The notes below the pieces were generated by a model. It saw nothing but the letters and a program-made list of their open reading frames with translations. It ran no database searches and was not told where the DNA came from. Source: Nocardioides salarius (GTDB taxonomy: Bacteria; Actinomycetota; Actinomycetes; Propionibacteriales; Nocardioidaceae). Taken from it: a stretch of 64,000 nt of DNA. The stretch lies in assembly GCF_016907435.1 (NCBI RefSeq), contig NZ_JAFBBZ010000001.1, positions 3,100,001-3,164,000 of the forward strand, in the 5' to 3' direction. Numbering within the stretch: the first letter of the stretch is position 1; each line of letters begins with the position of its first letter. This document shows, piece after piece, positions 38,621 through 47,928 of this stretch. The position numbers and the translations under genes were made by a program.

Positions 38621-39727
38621 GTGTTCACATCCCTGCCCCGCGTCGCGGCGCTCGCGACCGCCATCGTCATCGGTGGTGCCGGCCTGTCCGCCTGCGGCGC
38701 CAACGACGCCCAGACCTCCGGCTCCGACGACGGCTCCTCGAGCTCCGCCGGCGGCACGATCGCGCTCCTGCTGCCCGAGTCCAAGACGACGCGCTACGAG
38801 GCGTTCGACAAGCCGCTCTTCGAGGCGAAGGTCGCCGAGCTGTGCAGCGAGTGCGAGGTCGACTACTTCAACGCCGACCAGGACGAGCAGAAGCAGGCCC
38901 AGCAGCTGACCAGTGCCCTGACCGCCGGCGCCGACGTCGTGGTGCTCGACCCGGTCAACGGCGCGGGCGCGACCGGGATGGTCGCCGAGGCCCAGGGCCA
39001 GGACGTGCCGGTCATCGCCTACGACCGCTTCATCGACGGCGCCGACTACTACATGTCCTTCGACAACGAGACCGTCGGCCAGATGCAGGGCGAGGCGCTC
39101 ATCGAGGCGATGGACGACCAGGGCAGCATCCTGATGCTCAACGGTGCGCCCAGCGACCCCAACGCCGCACAGTTCAAGGCGGGTGCCCACAGCGTCATCG
39201 ACTCCAGCGGGGTGACGATCCTCGAGGAGTACGACAACCCCGACTGGAGCCCCGAGAACGCCCAGCAGTGGACCAGCGACCAGCTCAGCAAGTACAAGCC
39301 CGCCGAGATCAACGGCGTGTACGCCGCCAACGACGGCCAGGCGGGCGGTGTCGTGGCGGCCCTGACCGGCGCCGGCGTCTCGCGGGACTCGCTGCCCCCG
39401 ATCACCGGCCAGGACGCGGAGATCGCTGCGATCCAGCGCATCCTCGCCGGTGAGCAGGCGCTGACCATCTACAAGCCGATCCCGATCGAGGCCGAGACCG
39501 CGGCCGAGGTGGCCGTCGAGCTGGCCACGGGCGAGGAGGTGGGTGAGACCACCGACACCGGGGTCACCCAGAGCGACTACAACGGCGTCACCTCCTACAT
39601 CTTCGACCCGATCGCGGTGACCCAGGACAACGTCGCCGACACGGTCATCGCGGACGGCTTCTACGACGCCTCCGACATCTGCACCGGGGACTACGCGAAG
39701 GTCTGCCAGGAGGCTGGCATCTCCTGA
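38621..39727 (+). CDS. Sugar ABC transporter substrate-binding lipoprotein (XylF-like)
   Basis: A 368-residue periplasmic-binding-type lipoprotein. The lipobox GGAGLSAC puts the lipidated Cys at about residue 26. The mature protein follows the ribose/xylose-binding (peripla_BP_4) fold: IALLLPESKTTRYEAFDKP, AGADVVVLDPVNGAGATGMV, VIAYDRFIDGADYYMSFDNE, GVYAANDGQAGGVVAALTG and PPITGQDAEIAAIQRI. The DRFI and SFDN blocks are those of D-xylose-binding XylF. GTG 38621 follows GGAG. It is the first gene of a three-gene operon (overlapping starts) controlled by the divergent ROK gene. Xylose is the likely, but unproven, ligand. Confidence 0.92.
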   Translation: MFTSLPRVAALATAIVIGGAGLSACGANDAQTSGSDDGSSSSAGGTIALLLPESKTTRYEAFDKPLFEAKVAELCSECEVDYFNADQDEQKQAQQLTSALTAGADVVVLDPVNGAGATGMVAEAQGQDVPVIAYDRFIDGADYYMSFDNETVGQMQGEALIEAMDDQGSILMLNGAPSDPNAAQFKAGAHSVIDSSGVTILEEYDNPDWSPENAQQWTSDQLSKYKPAEINGVYAANDGQAGGVVAALTGAGVSRDSLPPITGQDAEIAAIQRILAGEQALTIYKPIPIEAETAAEVAVELATGEEVGETTDTGVTQSDYNGVTSYIFDPIAVTQDNVADTVIADGFYDASDICTGDYAKVCQEAGIS

Positions 39728-40548
39728 TGACCACCACGACGACGCGACCGGTGAGGGACACCCACGTCCTGTCCCTCACCGGCATCAACAAGCGGTTCGG
39801 TGCCGTCCAGGCTCTCACCGACGTCTCGCTGGAGGTGGCTGCCGGGGAGGTGGTGGCCCTGGTCGGCGACAACGGCGCCGGCAAGTCCACGCTGGTCAAG
39901 GTGATCGCCGGGGTCTACCAGCCCGACGGCGGGGACATCACCTTCGCCGGACGCAAGGTCACCGTGGGCGGTCCCAAGGACGCCCAGGCCCTCGGCATCG
40001 CGACCGTCTTCCAGGACCTGGCGCTGTGCGACAACCTCGACGTCGTGGCCAACCTGTTCCTGGGCCAGGAGCGGACCACCGGTCCGGTGCTCGACGAGAT
40101 CGAGATGGAGAAGGAGTCGTGGCGGCTGCTGCGCACCCTGTCCGCCAAGATCCCCTCGGTGCGGATCCCCATCGCCGCCCTCTCGGGCGGTCAGCGCCAG
40201 ACGGTCGCGATCGCGCGGTCCCTGGTCGGCAAGCCGCAGGTGGTGATGCTCGACGAGCCCACCGCCGCGCTGGGCGTCGCCCAGACCGCGGAGGTGCTCA
40301 ACCTCGTCGAACGGCTGCGCGAGACGGGTCTCGGGGTCATCCTGATCAGCCACAACATGGCCGACGTCCAGGCGGTCGCCGACCGCATCGTCGTCCTGCG
40401 CCTGGGGCGGAACGCGGCGGAGTTCCGCACCGAGGACGTCTCGACCGAGGAGCTGGTGGCGGCGATCACCGGCGCCTCCGACAACGTCGTGACGGCCCGC
40501 GCCCAGCGCACCGGCGCGCAGACCCACGCGGAGGCCGGCGATGAGTGA
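39727..40548 (+). CDS. Sugar ABC transporter ATP-binding protein (single-domain)
   Basis: A 273-residue ATPase with Walker A GDNGAGKSTL, Q-loop FQDLALC, signature LSGGQRQT, Walker B VVMLDEPTAALG and switch His in LISHNMADV. It has one ABC domain, unlike two-domain RbsA/XylG, so it should act as a homodimer. Overlaps the substrate-binding gene (TGATG) and the permease gene by 8 bp. Cytoplasmic energiser of the sugar importer. Confidence 0.94.
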   Translation: MTTTTTRPVRDTHVLSLTGINKRFGAVQALTDVSLEVAAGEVVALVGDNGAGKSTLVKVIAGVYQPDGGDITFAGRKVTVGGPKDAQALGIATVFQDLALCDNLDVVANLFLGQERTTGPVLDEIEMEKESWRLLRTLSAKIPSVRIPIAALSGGQRQTVAIARSLVGKPQVVMLDEPTAALGVAQTAEVLNLVERLRETGLGVILISHNMADVQAVADRIVVLRLGRNAAEFRTEDVSTEELVAAITGASDNVVTARAQRTGAQTHAEAGDE

Positions 40549-41812
40549 GACCCTCGACAAGCGCACCGAAGACGCGACCGGGTCCGTCGTGGCGGCCGAC
40601 GCGGCCGACGAACGGTTGATCCGGCACCAGGGGCTGCAGGGCTACCTGCACTCCACCTGGGCCCGCCTCAAGGGCGGCGAGCTCGGCATGCTGCCGGTCG
40701 TCTTCGGCCTGATCGTCATCTGCCTGGTGTTCCAGCTCAACGAGCCGACGTTCCTCTCGAGCCGCAACCTGGTCTCGATCACCCAGTTCGCCGCCCCCAC
40801 CGGGGTGATCGCGCTCGGCATCGTGCTGGTGCTGCTGCTCGGCGAGATCGACCTGTCGGTCGGCTCGGTGTCGGGCTTCGCGGCGGCGACCATGGCGGTG
40901 CTCGTCGTCAACGAGGGCCTGTCGCTGGTCGTGGCGATGCTCGCGGGCGTCGGCGTCGGCCTGGCCATCGGGTGCCTCTACGCGTTCTTGTACGTCAAGG
41001 TCGGCGTGCCGAGCTTCGTGTTCTCGCTGGCCGGCCTGCTGGCCTTCCAGGGAGCGCTGCTCTACGTGCTCGGCGACCAGGGCACCATCGTGCTGCCGCA
41101 GGACTCCGGGTTGCGAGAGTTCGCCCGGGACCGCTTCCTGACCGATGCCCAGGCCTACGGGCTGGTCGCGCTCGTGGTGCTGGTCTACGTGGGCTCCAAG
41201 CTGCTCGACATCCGTCGGCGCAAGGCGGCCGGCCTGACCCCGGGCAGCCCGGTCGGCGTCGCGGTCAAGGCCGCGTTGCTCGGCCTCGGCCTGGGCTACC
41301 TGACCTACTACCTGGGCATCGACCGGGGGTGGAGCTACCTGCCGGTGCTCTTCGCCTTCCTGGTGGTCGTGATGGACTTCGCGCTGCGCCGCACCCGGTG
41401 GGGACGCCACGTCTTCGCCACCGGCGGCAACGAGGAGGCGGCACGCCGCTCGGGCATCAAGGTGACCCGGGTCTACGTCTCGGTCTTCGCCCTGACCTCG
41501 TCGTTCGCGGCACTGGGCGGCATCCTGCTGGCCGGACAGCTGACCTCCGTCTCGCAGAGCAGCGGCACCACCGACACCAACCTGACGGCCATCGCCGCAG
41601 CGGTCATCGGCGGGACCAGCCTCTTCGGCGGGCGCGGGTCGGCGTACTCGGCGCTGCTCGGCATCATCGTGCTGCAGTCGATCCAGAGCGGGTTGAACCT
41701 GATGAACGTCGACTCCTCGGTGCGCTTCATCGTCACCGGTGCGGTGCTGCTGCTCGCCGTCGCCATCGACTCGGTCTCGCGTCGAGCCCGCTCCTCGAGC
41801 GGGCGCGGTTAG
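40541..41812 (+). CDS. Sugar ABC transporter permease (XylH-like)
   Basis: A 423-residue permease of the branched-chain/ribose type with about ten or more helices. It opens with a soluble segment (to about residue 48), and TM helices include LPVVFGLIVICLVFQLN and ALGIVLVLLLGEIDLSVGSV. The signature loop NEEAARRSGIKVTRVYV contacts the ATPase, followed by FAALGGILLAGQLTS and GGTSLFGGRGSAYSALLG. The long central loop (about 195-245) is as in XylH. Overlaps the ATPase gene. Completes a carbohydrate importer. Confidence 0.93.
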   Translation: MSETLDKRTEDATGSVVAADAADERLIRHQGLQGYLHSTWARLKGGELGMLPVVFGLIVICLVFQLNEPTFLSSRNLVSITQFAAPTGVIALGIVLVLLLGEIDLSVGSVSGFAAATMAVLVVNEGLSLVVAMLAGVGVGLAIGCLYAFLYVKVGVPSFVFSLAGLLAFQGALLYVLGDQGTIVLPQDSGLREFARDRFLTDAQAYGLVALVVLVYVGSKLLDIRRRKAAGLTPGSPVGVAVKAALLGLGLGYLTYYLGIDRGWSYLPVLFAFLVVVMDFALRRTRWGRHVFATGGNEEAARRSGIKVTRVYVSVFALTSSFAALGGILLAGQLTSVSQSSGTTDTNLTAIAAAVIGGTSLFGGRGSAYSALLGIIVLQSIQSGLNLMNVDSSVRFIVTGAVLLLAVAIDSVSRRARSSSGRG

Positions 41813-41820
41813 CGCCCGAC

Positions 41821-41925
41821 CAGTCACATTCGCACCATCGAGGCGTCAGTTCTGCACCCACCCGGGTGCGGCGCTGACGCCTCGGTGGTGCAGGACTGAC
41901 TGGTGGGTGGTGCGAAGGTGACTGC
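41821..41925. repeat. Nested long-armed hairpin with a duplicated right arm
   Basis: Inner arms 41832-41849 / 41874-41891 pair over 18 bp (one G-U) around a 24-nt loop that itself holds GCACCC...GGGTGC. The outer left arm (41821-41837) pairs with 41908-41924 over 17 bp with one mismatch. The segment after the inner right arm (41886-41903) is a second, diverged copy of the outer right arm, so the left side has two alternative partners. It fills the gap between the convergent permease and fbiC genes. Confidence 0.75.
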
Positions 41926-41928
41926 TCG

Positions 41929-44481
41929 TCAGCGGGTCCCGTAGAGGGTGGTGCGCTCGTGGACGGGGCGGCCGATGCCGGCGCCCATCTCGCGCAGCTC
42001 CTCGACCGTCTTGGCCGAGCCGTGCTCGGAGCCGGCCATCCGGCTGATGGTCTCCTCCATCAGGGTGCCGCCCAGGTCGTTGGCGCCGGCGCGGAGCATG
42101 GCCTGGGTGCCCTCGACCCCGAGCTTGACCCACGAGGTCTGGATGTTGTCGATGCGCCCGTGCAGCAGGATGCGCGCCATCGCGTGCACCGCGAGGTTGT
42201 CGCGGTGGGTGGGACCGGGTCGCGCGACGCCGGCCAGGTAGATCGGCGAGGACGTGTGCACGAACGGCAGCGGCACGAACTCGGTGAACCCGCCGGCCCC
42301 GGCCTCGCGGGCCCGGTCCTGGATGCCGGCGAGCACCCGCAGGTGGCCCACCCAGTGCCGCGGGTGGTCGACGTGGCCGTACATCATCGTGCTGGTCGTC
42401 GGGAGCCCCACGCGGTGCGCGGTGGAGACGATCTCGACCCAGGTGCTGGTGGGCAGCTTGCCCTTCGTCAGCACCCAGCGCACCTCGTCGTCGAGGATCT
42501 CCGCGGCGGTGCCGGGCAGCGACCCGAGCCCCGCCTCGCGGGCCTTGATCAGGAAGTCCTCGATGGAGAGCCCGGTGCGGGCGGTGCCGTTGACGACCTC
42601 CATGGGGGAGAAGGCGTGCACGTGCATCTCGGGCACGCGCTTCTTGACCGCCGCCGCCAGGTCGAAGTACGCCGTCGCCGGCAGCTCGGGGTCGATGCCG
42701 CCCTGCATGCACACCTCGGTCGCGCCGAGGTCCCACGCCTCGGCCGCGCGGTCGGCGACCTCGTCGAGGGAGAGCGAGTAGGCGTCGGCGTCGCTCCTGC
42801 GCTGGGCGAACGCGCAGAAGCGGCACCCGACGTAGCAGACGTTGGTGAAGTTGATGTTGCGGTTGACGACGTAGGTGACGTCGTCGCCGACCACCTCGCG
42901 GCGCAGGTCGTCGGCGAGGCGGCACACCTCGTCGAGCAGCGCGCCCTCGGCGGTCATCAGCCTCAGCGCGTGCTCCTCGGAGAGCCCGCCCGGGTCGGCC
43001 TCGGCAGCGGCCAGCGCCTCGCGGCCCTCGGCGTGCAGCACCGCGGGTGCGCCCACCGGCGACGTGCTCGAGGAGGTCGAGGTGCCGGCGGCCGCGTCGC
43101 GCACCGAGTCCCAGTCGCCGTAGACCTCGCTGAAGTCGGAGCGCCGGTCGTCGGTGCGGCCCTCGGTGTCGACGGCCTCGTGCAGGTCGGTGCGGCCGCT
43201 GGACTCGAAGCCGCCGTCGGGCTCCTGCCAGGCCCGGCCCACCGGTCGTACGCCGTCGCGGGCCAGGCCGTCGGGGGCCGCGAGCGCCGCGACGTGGCCG
43301 GCCACCCGCGGGTCGAGCCACGGCGCACCGTCGTGGAGCGCGGCGCGGACGTACTCGGGCTGCAGGGTGAGCCGGGGCGCGAGCCGGAACCCGGCGGCGC
43401 CGCTGATCTCGCGCAGCCGCTCGACCGAGGGCCAGGGCCGCTCGGGGTTGACGTGGTCGGGGGTCAGCGGCGAGACGCCGCCCCAGTCGTCGACGCCGGC
43501 GGCGAGCAGCGCCTGGCACTCCTCGGCGTCGACGAGGTTGGGCGGCGCCTGCACCCGGGCGCGCGGCCCGAGGACCAGGCGGGTGACCGCCAGCGCGGCG
43601 CAGTACTCGTCGAGGTCGAGGTCGTCGCTGTGCCGCATCGCGGTGTCGGGCTTGGCCCGGAAGTTCTGCACGATGATCTCGTGCAGGGAGCCGTAGGCCT
43701 TCATCACCTTGCGCAGCGCGAAGATCGTCTCGGCGCGCTCGGTCAGCGTCTCGCCGATGCCGACCAGCAGGCCGGTGGTGAAGGGGATCGAGAGCCGCCC
43801 GGCGTCCTCGAGCACCCGCAGCCGCACGGCGGGGTCCTTGTCGGGGGAGCCGTAGTGGGCCTCGCCCCTGGTCTCGAAGAGCCGCCGCGAGGTGGTCTCG
43901 AGCATCATGCCCATCGACGGCGAGACCGGCTTGAGGCGGTTCATCTCCTCCCAGGTCATCACCCCGGGGTTGAGGTGCGGCAGCAGCCCGGTCTCCTCCA
44001 GCACCCGCACCGCCATCGCGCGCACGTAGGCCAGCGTGGAGTCGTAGCCCTGCTCGTCGAGCCACTCCTGGGCCTCGGGCCAGCGGTCCTCGGGGCGGTC
44101 GCCGAGGGTGAAGAGCGCCTCGAGGCAGCCGAGCTCGGCGCCCTGGCGGGCGATGTCGAGGATCTCGTCGGGGGACAGGTACGGCGCCCGGCCCTCGCGG
44201 GCCGCCTGCCCCGGGGTCTCGACGAAGGTGCAGTAGTGGCAGCGGTCGCGGCACAGCCGCGTGACCGGGATGAAGACCTTGGGCGAGTAGGTGACCACGC
44301 CGGGTCGGCCCGCGGCCACGAGCCCTGCGTCACGCACCTGCGCGGCCGCGGCGCACAGGCGGTCGAGGTCGGCGCCGGTCGCGGCCAGCAGCGCCTCGGC
44401 CTCGGCCACGTCGAGAGCCGCGCCGCGCTCGGCCCGGGCGAGCGCGCGGCGTACCTGCTGGGGCGTGGGCGCGGCGTTCAT
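41929..44481 (-). CDS. fbiC: FO synthase (fused CofG-CofH radical SAM enzyme)
   Basis: An 850-residue fusion that makes the deazaflavin FO, the chromophore of F420, from tyrosine and the flavin precursor 5-amino-6-ribitylamino-uracil. The N-terminal CofG half has the radical SAM cluster C77-x3-C81-x2-C84 ([13 protein letters not shown]). The C-terminal CofH half has C549-x3-C553-x2-C556 ([13 protein letters not shown]). The linker (about 425-490) is low complexity ([15 protein letters not shown]). Full length. ATG 44481 follows TAATCT by 6 nt; the GTG just before it is less likely. Fno and an LLM enzyme that use F420 lie further along. Confidence 0.97.
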   Translation of the reverse strand: MNAAPTPQQVRRALARAERGAALDVAEAEALLAATGADLDRLCAAAAQVRDAGLVAAGRPGVVTYSPKVFIPVTRLCRDRCHYCTFVETPGQAAREGRAPYLSPDEILDIARQGAELGCLEALFTLGDRPEDRWPEAQEWLDEQGYDSTLAYVRAMAVRVLEETGLLPHLNPGVMTWEEMNRLKPVSPSMGMMLETTSRRLFETRGEAHYGSPDKDPAVRLRVLEDAGRLSIPFTTGLLVGIGETLTERAETIFALRKVMKAYGSLHEIIVQNFRAKPDTAMRHSDDLDLDEYCAALAVTRLVLGPRARVQAPPNLVDAEECQALLAAGVDDWGGVSPLTPDHVNPERPWPSVERLREISGAAGFRLAPRLTLQPEYVRAALHDGAPWLDPRVAGHVAALAAPDGLARDGVRPVGRAWQEPDGGFESSGRTDLHEAVDTEGRTDDRRSDFSEVYGDWDSVRDAAAGTSTSSSTSPVGAPAVLHAEGREALAAAEADPGGLSEEHALRLMTAEGALLDEVCRLADDLRREVVGDDVTYVVNRNINFTNVCYVGCRFCAFAQRRSDADAYSLSLDEVADRAAEAWDLGATEVCMQGGIDPELPATAYFDLAAAVKKRVPEMHVHAFSPMEVVNGTARTGLSIEDFLIKAREAGLGSLPGTAAEILDDEVRWVLTKGKLPTSTWVEIVSTAHRVGLPTTSTMMYGHVDHPRHWVGHLRVLAGIQDRAREAGAGGFTEFVPLPFVHTSSPIYLAGVARPGPTHRDNLAVHAMARILLHGRIDNIQTSWVKLGVEGTQAMLRAGANDLGGTLMEETISRMAGSEHGSAKTVEELREMGAGIGRPVHERTTLYGTR

Positions 44482-44487
44482 CACCTC

Positions 44488-44493
44488 AGATTA
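44488..44493 (-). promoter_or_regulatory. -10 box for fbiC
   Basis: Minus-strand TAATCT, 6 nt before ATG 44481: leaderless. Confidence 0.65.
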
Positions 44494-44540
44494 ACGACGG
44501 CCGGGCCGCGTCGGCGGGGCGGGCCACCCGCCGGGACGGC

Positions 44541-46628
44541 TCAGCCCACGTGCTGCCCGCCCGAGGCCAGCGCCGAGGGCCACCAGGTGCGCTGGCCCAC
44601 GAGGTAGCAGACCGCGGGCACCAGCAGCGAGCGCACCACCAGGGTGTCGAGCAGCACGCCGAAGGCGACGATGAAGGCGATCTGGGCCAGGAACAGGATC
44701 GGCACCACGCCCAGGGCCGCGAAGGTCGCGGCCAGCACCACGCCGGCCGAGGTGATCACGCCGCCGGTGACCGAGAGCCCGCGCAGGATGCCCGGCCGGG
44801 TGCCCAGGCGCAGCGACTCCTCGCGCACCCGCGTCATCAGGAAGATCGAGTAGTCGATGCCCAGCGCGACCAGGAAGACGAAGGCGATCAGCAGGGTCGA
44901 GGGGTCGCTGGCGGGGAAGCCGAAGACGTGCTCGAAGACCAGCGCGCTGACGCCCATGGTCGCGCCGAACGAGAGCACGTTGGCCACGATCAGCAGCCCG
45001 GCGGCGGCCAGCGAGCGCAGCAGCAGCGCCAGCACCACGAAGATCACCACCAGGATCGCGGGGATCACCACGGCGCGGTCGCGGCTGGTGGTCTCGCGGG
45101 TGTCGAGCAGGGTGGCGGTGGAGCCGCCGACCAGGATGTCGTCGTCGACCTCCGACAGGTCCGCGCGCAGGCGCTGGACCGTCTCGGTGGCGGCCTCGGT
45201 CTCGCTGCCGTCGGCCAGGTTGGCCAGCAGGATGGAGACCCCGTCGACGCTGCGCGGCTGCTGCGGGTCGTCCGCCTCGGGGATCGGCGCGATCGCCGGC
45301 TGCGGGCCCTCGCTCTGCTGCGAGACGCCCTCGTCGGCGCGCAGCACGTCGACGGCCGCCCCGATCCGGTCGGTCGGCACCACGATCTGCAGCGGGCTCG
45401 CGGTGTCGGCCTCGTAGTGGGCGTCGAGCACGTCCTGCGCGGCGACCGACTCCTCGGCGGTCAGGAACAGGTCGGTCTGGGGGACGGGGTCCTCGTCGAG
45501 GGTGAAGGCGAAGCCGGCGAAGACGGCCAGCACCAGGGTGGTCACGGCGGCGACGGCCACGGTGCGGTCGCGCACGAGGCGGGCCACGGCGCCCCACAGG
45601 CCCTCGGTGTTCTTGTGCTCCGAGCCGTAGGCGGGCACGAGCGGCCAGAAGGCGCGGCGGCCCAGGAGCACCAGCGCCGCGGGCAGGAAGGTCAGCGAGA
45701 CCAGCATCGCCGCGGCGATGCCCAGCGCGCCGACCGGGCCGAGGCCCTGCAGGCTGGCCAGGTCGGAGAGCAGCAGGCACAGCAGGCCCAGGATCACCGT
45801 GGCCCCCGAGGCGCCGATCGGCTCGACGACCGCGCGAAGCGAGGCCCGCATGGCGTCGTACTTCGACTCCCGGTCGCGCAGCTCCTCGCGGAAGCGGGCC
45901 ACCAGCAGCAGCGAGTAGTCGGTGGCGGCGCCGATCGCCAGGATGAAGAGGATGCCCTGGCTCTGGCCGTTGAGGGCCAGCAGGTCGGCCGAGGCCAGCG
46001 CGTAGATCACCGCGGAGGCGGTGCCCAGCCCGAGCACGGCCGAGAACAGCACGACGAACGGGAGCACCGGGGTGCGGTAGACCACCACCAGGATCACCAG
46101 CACGACCGCCAGGGCCACCACGAGCAGCAGGCCGTCGATGGCGCCGAAGGCGTTGACCAGGTCGGCGAGGATGCCGCCGGGCCCGCCGACGAGCGCCTCG
46201 AGGCCCTCGGGCGGGTCGTCGAGCACCGCCCGCAGCGCCTCGACCCGCTCGATGATCACCTCGCCGTCGGTGGTGGCCACCTGCACGACCAGCTGGGCGG
46301 CCTCACCGTCGTCGGAGGGCACCGGGCCCTGCACGCCGGCGACGTCGTCGACCTGGCCCAGCTCCTCGGCGTACGCCGCGATCGTCTGCTGGTCGGCGTC
46401 CTCGAGGCCGCCGTCGCGCTCGAAGACGACCGTGACCGGGATGGTCTCCTGCTCCTGGAAGCCCGTGAGGGTCTCCAGGACCTGGGTCGACTCGGCGGTC
46501 TCGGGCAGGAAGGCGGCGTTGTCGTTCTCCTGCACGCTGCCCAGCTGGCCGGCGAACGAGCCCAGCGGCCCGCCCACGAAGACCCAGACGAGGACGATCA
46601 GCAGCGGCCAGACCCAACGTCGCTTCAT
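44541..46628 (-). CDS. MMPL-family RND transporter
   Basis: A 695-residue membrane transporter of the MMPL group of the RND superfamily. It has two repeats, each with one helix, an extracytoplasmic domain and a five-helix bundle. Repeat 1: FAGQLGSVQENDNAAFLPET, ILFILAIGAATDYSLLLVARFREEL. Repeat 2: LDEDPVPQTDLFLTAEESV, IAFVFLVALGIDYSIFLMTRVREES. The paired GAATDYS and GIDYS motifs hold the proton-relay Asp residues. Such proteins export lipids or drugs with the proton gradient. A CACGCT box 6 nt before ATG 46628 suggests a leaderless start. Cargo unknown. Confidence 0.93.
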   Translation of the reverse strand: MKRRWVWPLLIVLVWVFVGGPLGSFAGQLGSVQENDNAAFLPETAESTQVLETLTGFQEQETIPVTVVFERDGGLEDADQQTIAAYAEELGQVDDVAGVQGPVPSDDGEAAQLVVQVATTDGEVIIERVEALRAVLDDPPEGLEALVGGPGGILADLVNAFGAIDGLLLVVALAVVLVILVVVYRTPVLPFVVLFSAVLGLGTASAVIYALASADLLALNGQSQGILFILAIGAATDYSLLLVARFREELRDRESKYDAMRASLRAVVEPIGASGATVILGLLCLLLSDLASLQGLGPVGALGIAAAMLVSLTFLPAALVLLGRRAFWPLVPAYGSEHKNTEGLWGAVARLVRDRTVAVAAVTTLVLAVFAGFAFTLDEDPVPQTDLFLTAEESVAAQDVLDAHYEADTASPLQIVVPTDRIGAAVDVLRADEGVSQQSEGPQPAIAPIPEADDPQQPRSVDGVSILLANLADGSETEAATETVQRLRADLSEVDDDILVGGSTATLLDTRETTSRDRAVVIPAILVVIFVVLALLLRSLAAAGLLIVANVLSFGATMGVSALVFEHVFGFPASDPSTLLIAFVFLVALGIDYSIFLMTRVREESLRLGTRPGILRGLSVTGGVITSAGVVLAATFAALGVVPILFLAQIAFIVAFGVLLDTLVVRSLLVPAVCYLVGQRTWWPSALASGGQHVG

Positions 46629-46682
46629 GGCAGCAGCGTGCCAGAGACCGCCGGTGACCGACGGGTGAGGACCGGTCCTAGA

Positions 46683-47831
46683 TTAGATGCCCAGCGCGCG
46701 CCCGATGATCTCCTTCTGGATCTCGGTGGTGCCGCCGTAGATCGTCTGGATGCGGCTGTCGACGTAGGCCTTGGCGATGGGGTACTCCATCATGTAGCCG
46801 TAGCCGCCGTGCAGCTGCACGCCCTGGTCGACCAGCTTCTTCTGCAGCTCGGTGGTCCACCACTTGGCCATCGAGGCCAGGCTGGCGTCGACCTCGCCGG
46901 CGTTGAGCTTGGTGACGCAGTCGTTGACGAAGGTGCGCGCGATGTAGACCTCGGTGGCCATCTCGGCGAGCGTGAAGCGGGTGTTCTGGAACTTGCCGAT
47001 CGGCTTGCCGAAGGCTTCGCGCTCCTTGACGTAGGCCAGCGACAGGTCGAGCACGTGCTCGCAGGCGGCCAGCGCGATGCAGGCGATCGAGACCCGCTCC
47101 TGGGGCAGGTTCTCCATCAGGTGGATGAAGCCGTGGCCCTCGGTGCCGAGCAGGTTGTCCTTGGGCACCTCGACGTTGTCGAAGAACAGCTCGGCGGTGT
47201 CCTGGGCCTTGAGGCCCATCTTGTCGAGGTTGCGGCCGCGCTCGAAGCCGGCCATCCCGGCCTCGACGACCAGGAGGCTGAAGCCCATGTGGCCGGCGTC
47301 GGGGTCGGTGCGCGCGACGACGATGACGACGTCGCTCATGATGCCGTTGCTGATGAAGGTCTTGGAGCCGTTGAGCACCCAGTGGTCGCCCTTGTCGACG
47401 GCGCTGGTGCGGATGCCCTGCAGGTCGGAGCCGGCGCCGGGCTCGGTCATCGCGATCGCGGAGATCAGCTCGCCGGAGACCAGGCCGGGCAGCCAGCGCT
47501 GCTTCTGCTCCTCGGTGCCCAGGGAGGAGATGTAGGGCACGATGATGTCGGTGTGCACGGGGAAGCCCAGCCCGCTGGCGCCGACCTTGGAGATCTCCTC
47601 CGCGACGATGGCGTTGAAGCGGAAGTCGCGCACGCCCATGCCGCCGTACTGCTCGTCGACGTCGAAGCACAGCAGCCCCGCCTCGCCGGCCCTGCGCCAC
47701 ACCTCGCGGCTGACCTGGCCGTCCTTCTCCCACTGGTCGTGGTGGGGCACGACCTCCTTCTCCATGAAGGCGCGCGCCATGGCGCGGAAGTCCTCGTGCT
47801 CCTCGGTGTAGATCGACGTGGGCTGGGCCAT
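46683..47831 (-). CDS. Acyl-CoA dehydrogenase
   Basis: A 382-residue FAD-dependent acyl-CoA dehydrogenase, the first step of beta-oxidation. ISAIAMTEPGAGSDLQGIRT (substrate loop), WVLNGSKTFISNGI, AFGKPIGKFQNTRF, and QLHGGYGYMMEYPIAKAYVD with YGGTTEIQKEIIGR at the end. The usual YEG glutamate is absent at the C-terminus (YGG), and NLPQERVSIACIA carries the glutamate in the helix-G position used by isovaleryl-CoA and long-chain enzymes, so the base is probably there. ATG 47831 follows CGGAGG. Divergent from a MerR regulator with a palindrome between. Confidence 0.93.
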   Translation of the reverse strand: MAQPTSIYTEEHEDFRAMARAFMEKEVVPHHDQWEKDGQVSREVWRRAGEAGLLCFDVDEQYGGMGVRDFRFNAIVAEEISKVGASGLGFPVHTDIIVPYISSLGTEEQKQRWLPGLVSGELISAIAMTEPGAGSDLQGIRTSAVDKGDHWVLNGSKTFISNGIMSDVVIVVARTDPDAGHMGFSLLVVEAGMAGFERGRNLDKMGLKAQDTAELFFDNVEVPKDNLLGTEGHGFIHLMENLPQERVSIACIALAACEHVLDLSLAYVKEREAFGKPIGKFQNTRFTLAEMATEVYIARTFVNDCVTKLNAGEVDASLASMAKWWTTELQKKLVDQGVQLHGGYGYMMEYPIAKAYVDSRIQTIYGGTTEIQKEIIGRALGI

Positions 47832-47884
47832 GGGGTTGCCTCCGGTGTGGTGCCTGCCGCGGGTGCGGACCGTACGAGCAGAAC

Positions 47885-47905
47885 TGTGACAGCAGAACTG
47901 TCACA
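47885..47905. promoter_or_regulatory. MerR-type operator between the acyl-CoA dehydrogenase and merR genes
   Basis: Perfect dyad TGTGACAG, CAGAA, CTGTCACA (8-5-8). The left half repeats directly as AGCAGAACTGTGAC / AGCAGAACTGTCAC. It precedes the TAGGGT box of the MerR gene and lies 54 bp from the dehydrogenase start, so one protein could control both. Confidence 0.65.
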
Positions 47906-47915
47906 CTTCAAGCGT

Positions 47916-47921
47916 TAGGGT
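47916..47921 (+). promoter_or_regulatory. -10 box for the MerR gene
   Basis: TAGGGT followed by 7 nt and ATG 47929: leaderless. Confidence 0.6.
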
Positions 47922-47928
47922 CAGGTCC

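Noticed and set aside
44550-47918. A 1122-codon plus-strand open frame over the MMPL and acyl-CoA dehydrogenase genes
   Set aside because: Shadow of two well-supported minus-strand genes; composition is Gly/Asp/His/Arg-rich and it crosses an intergenic region.
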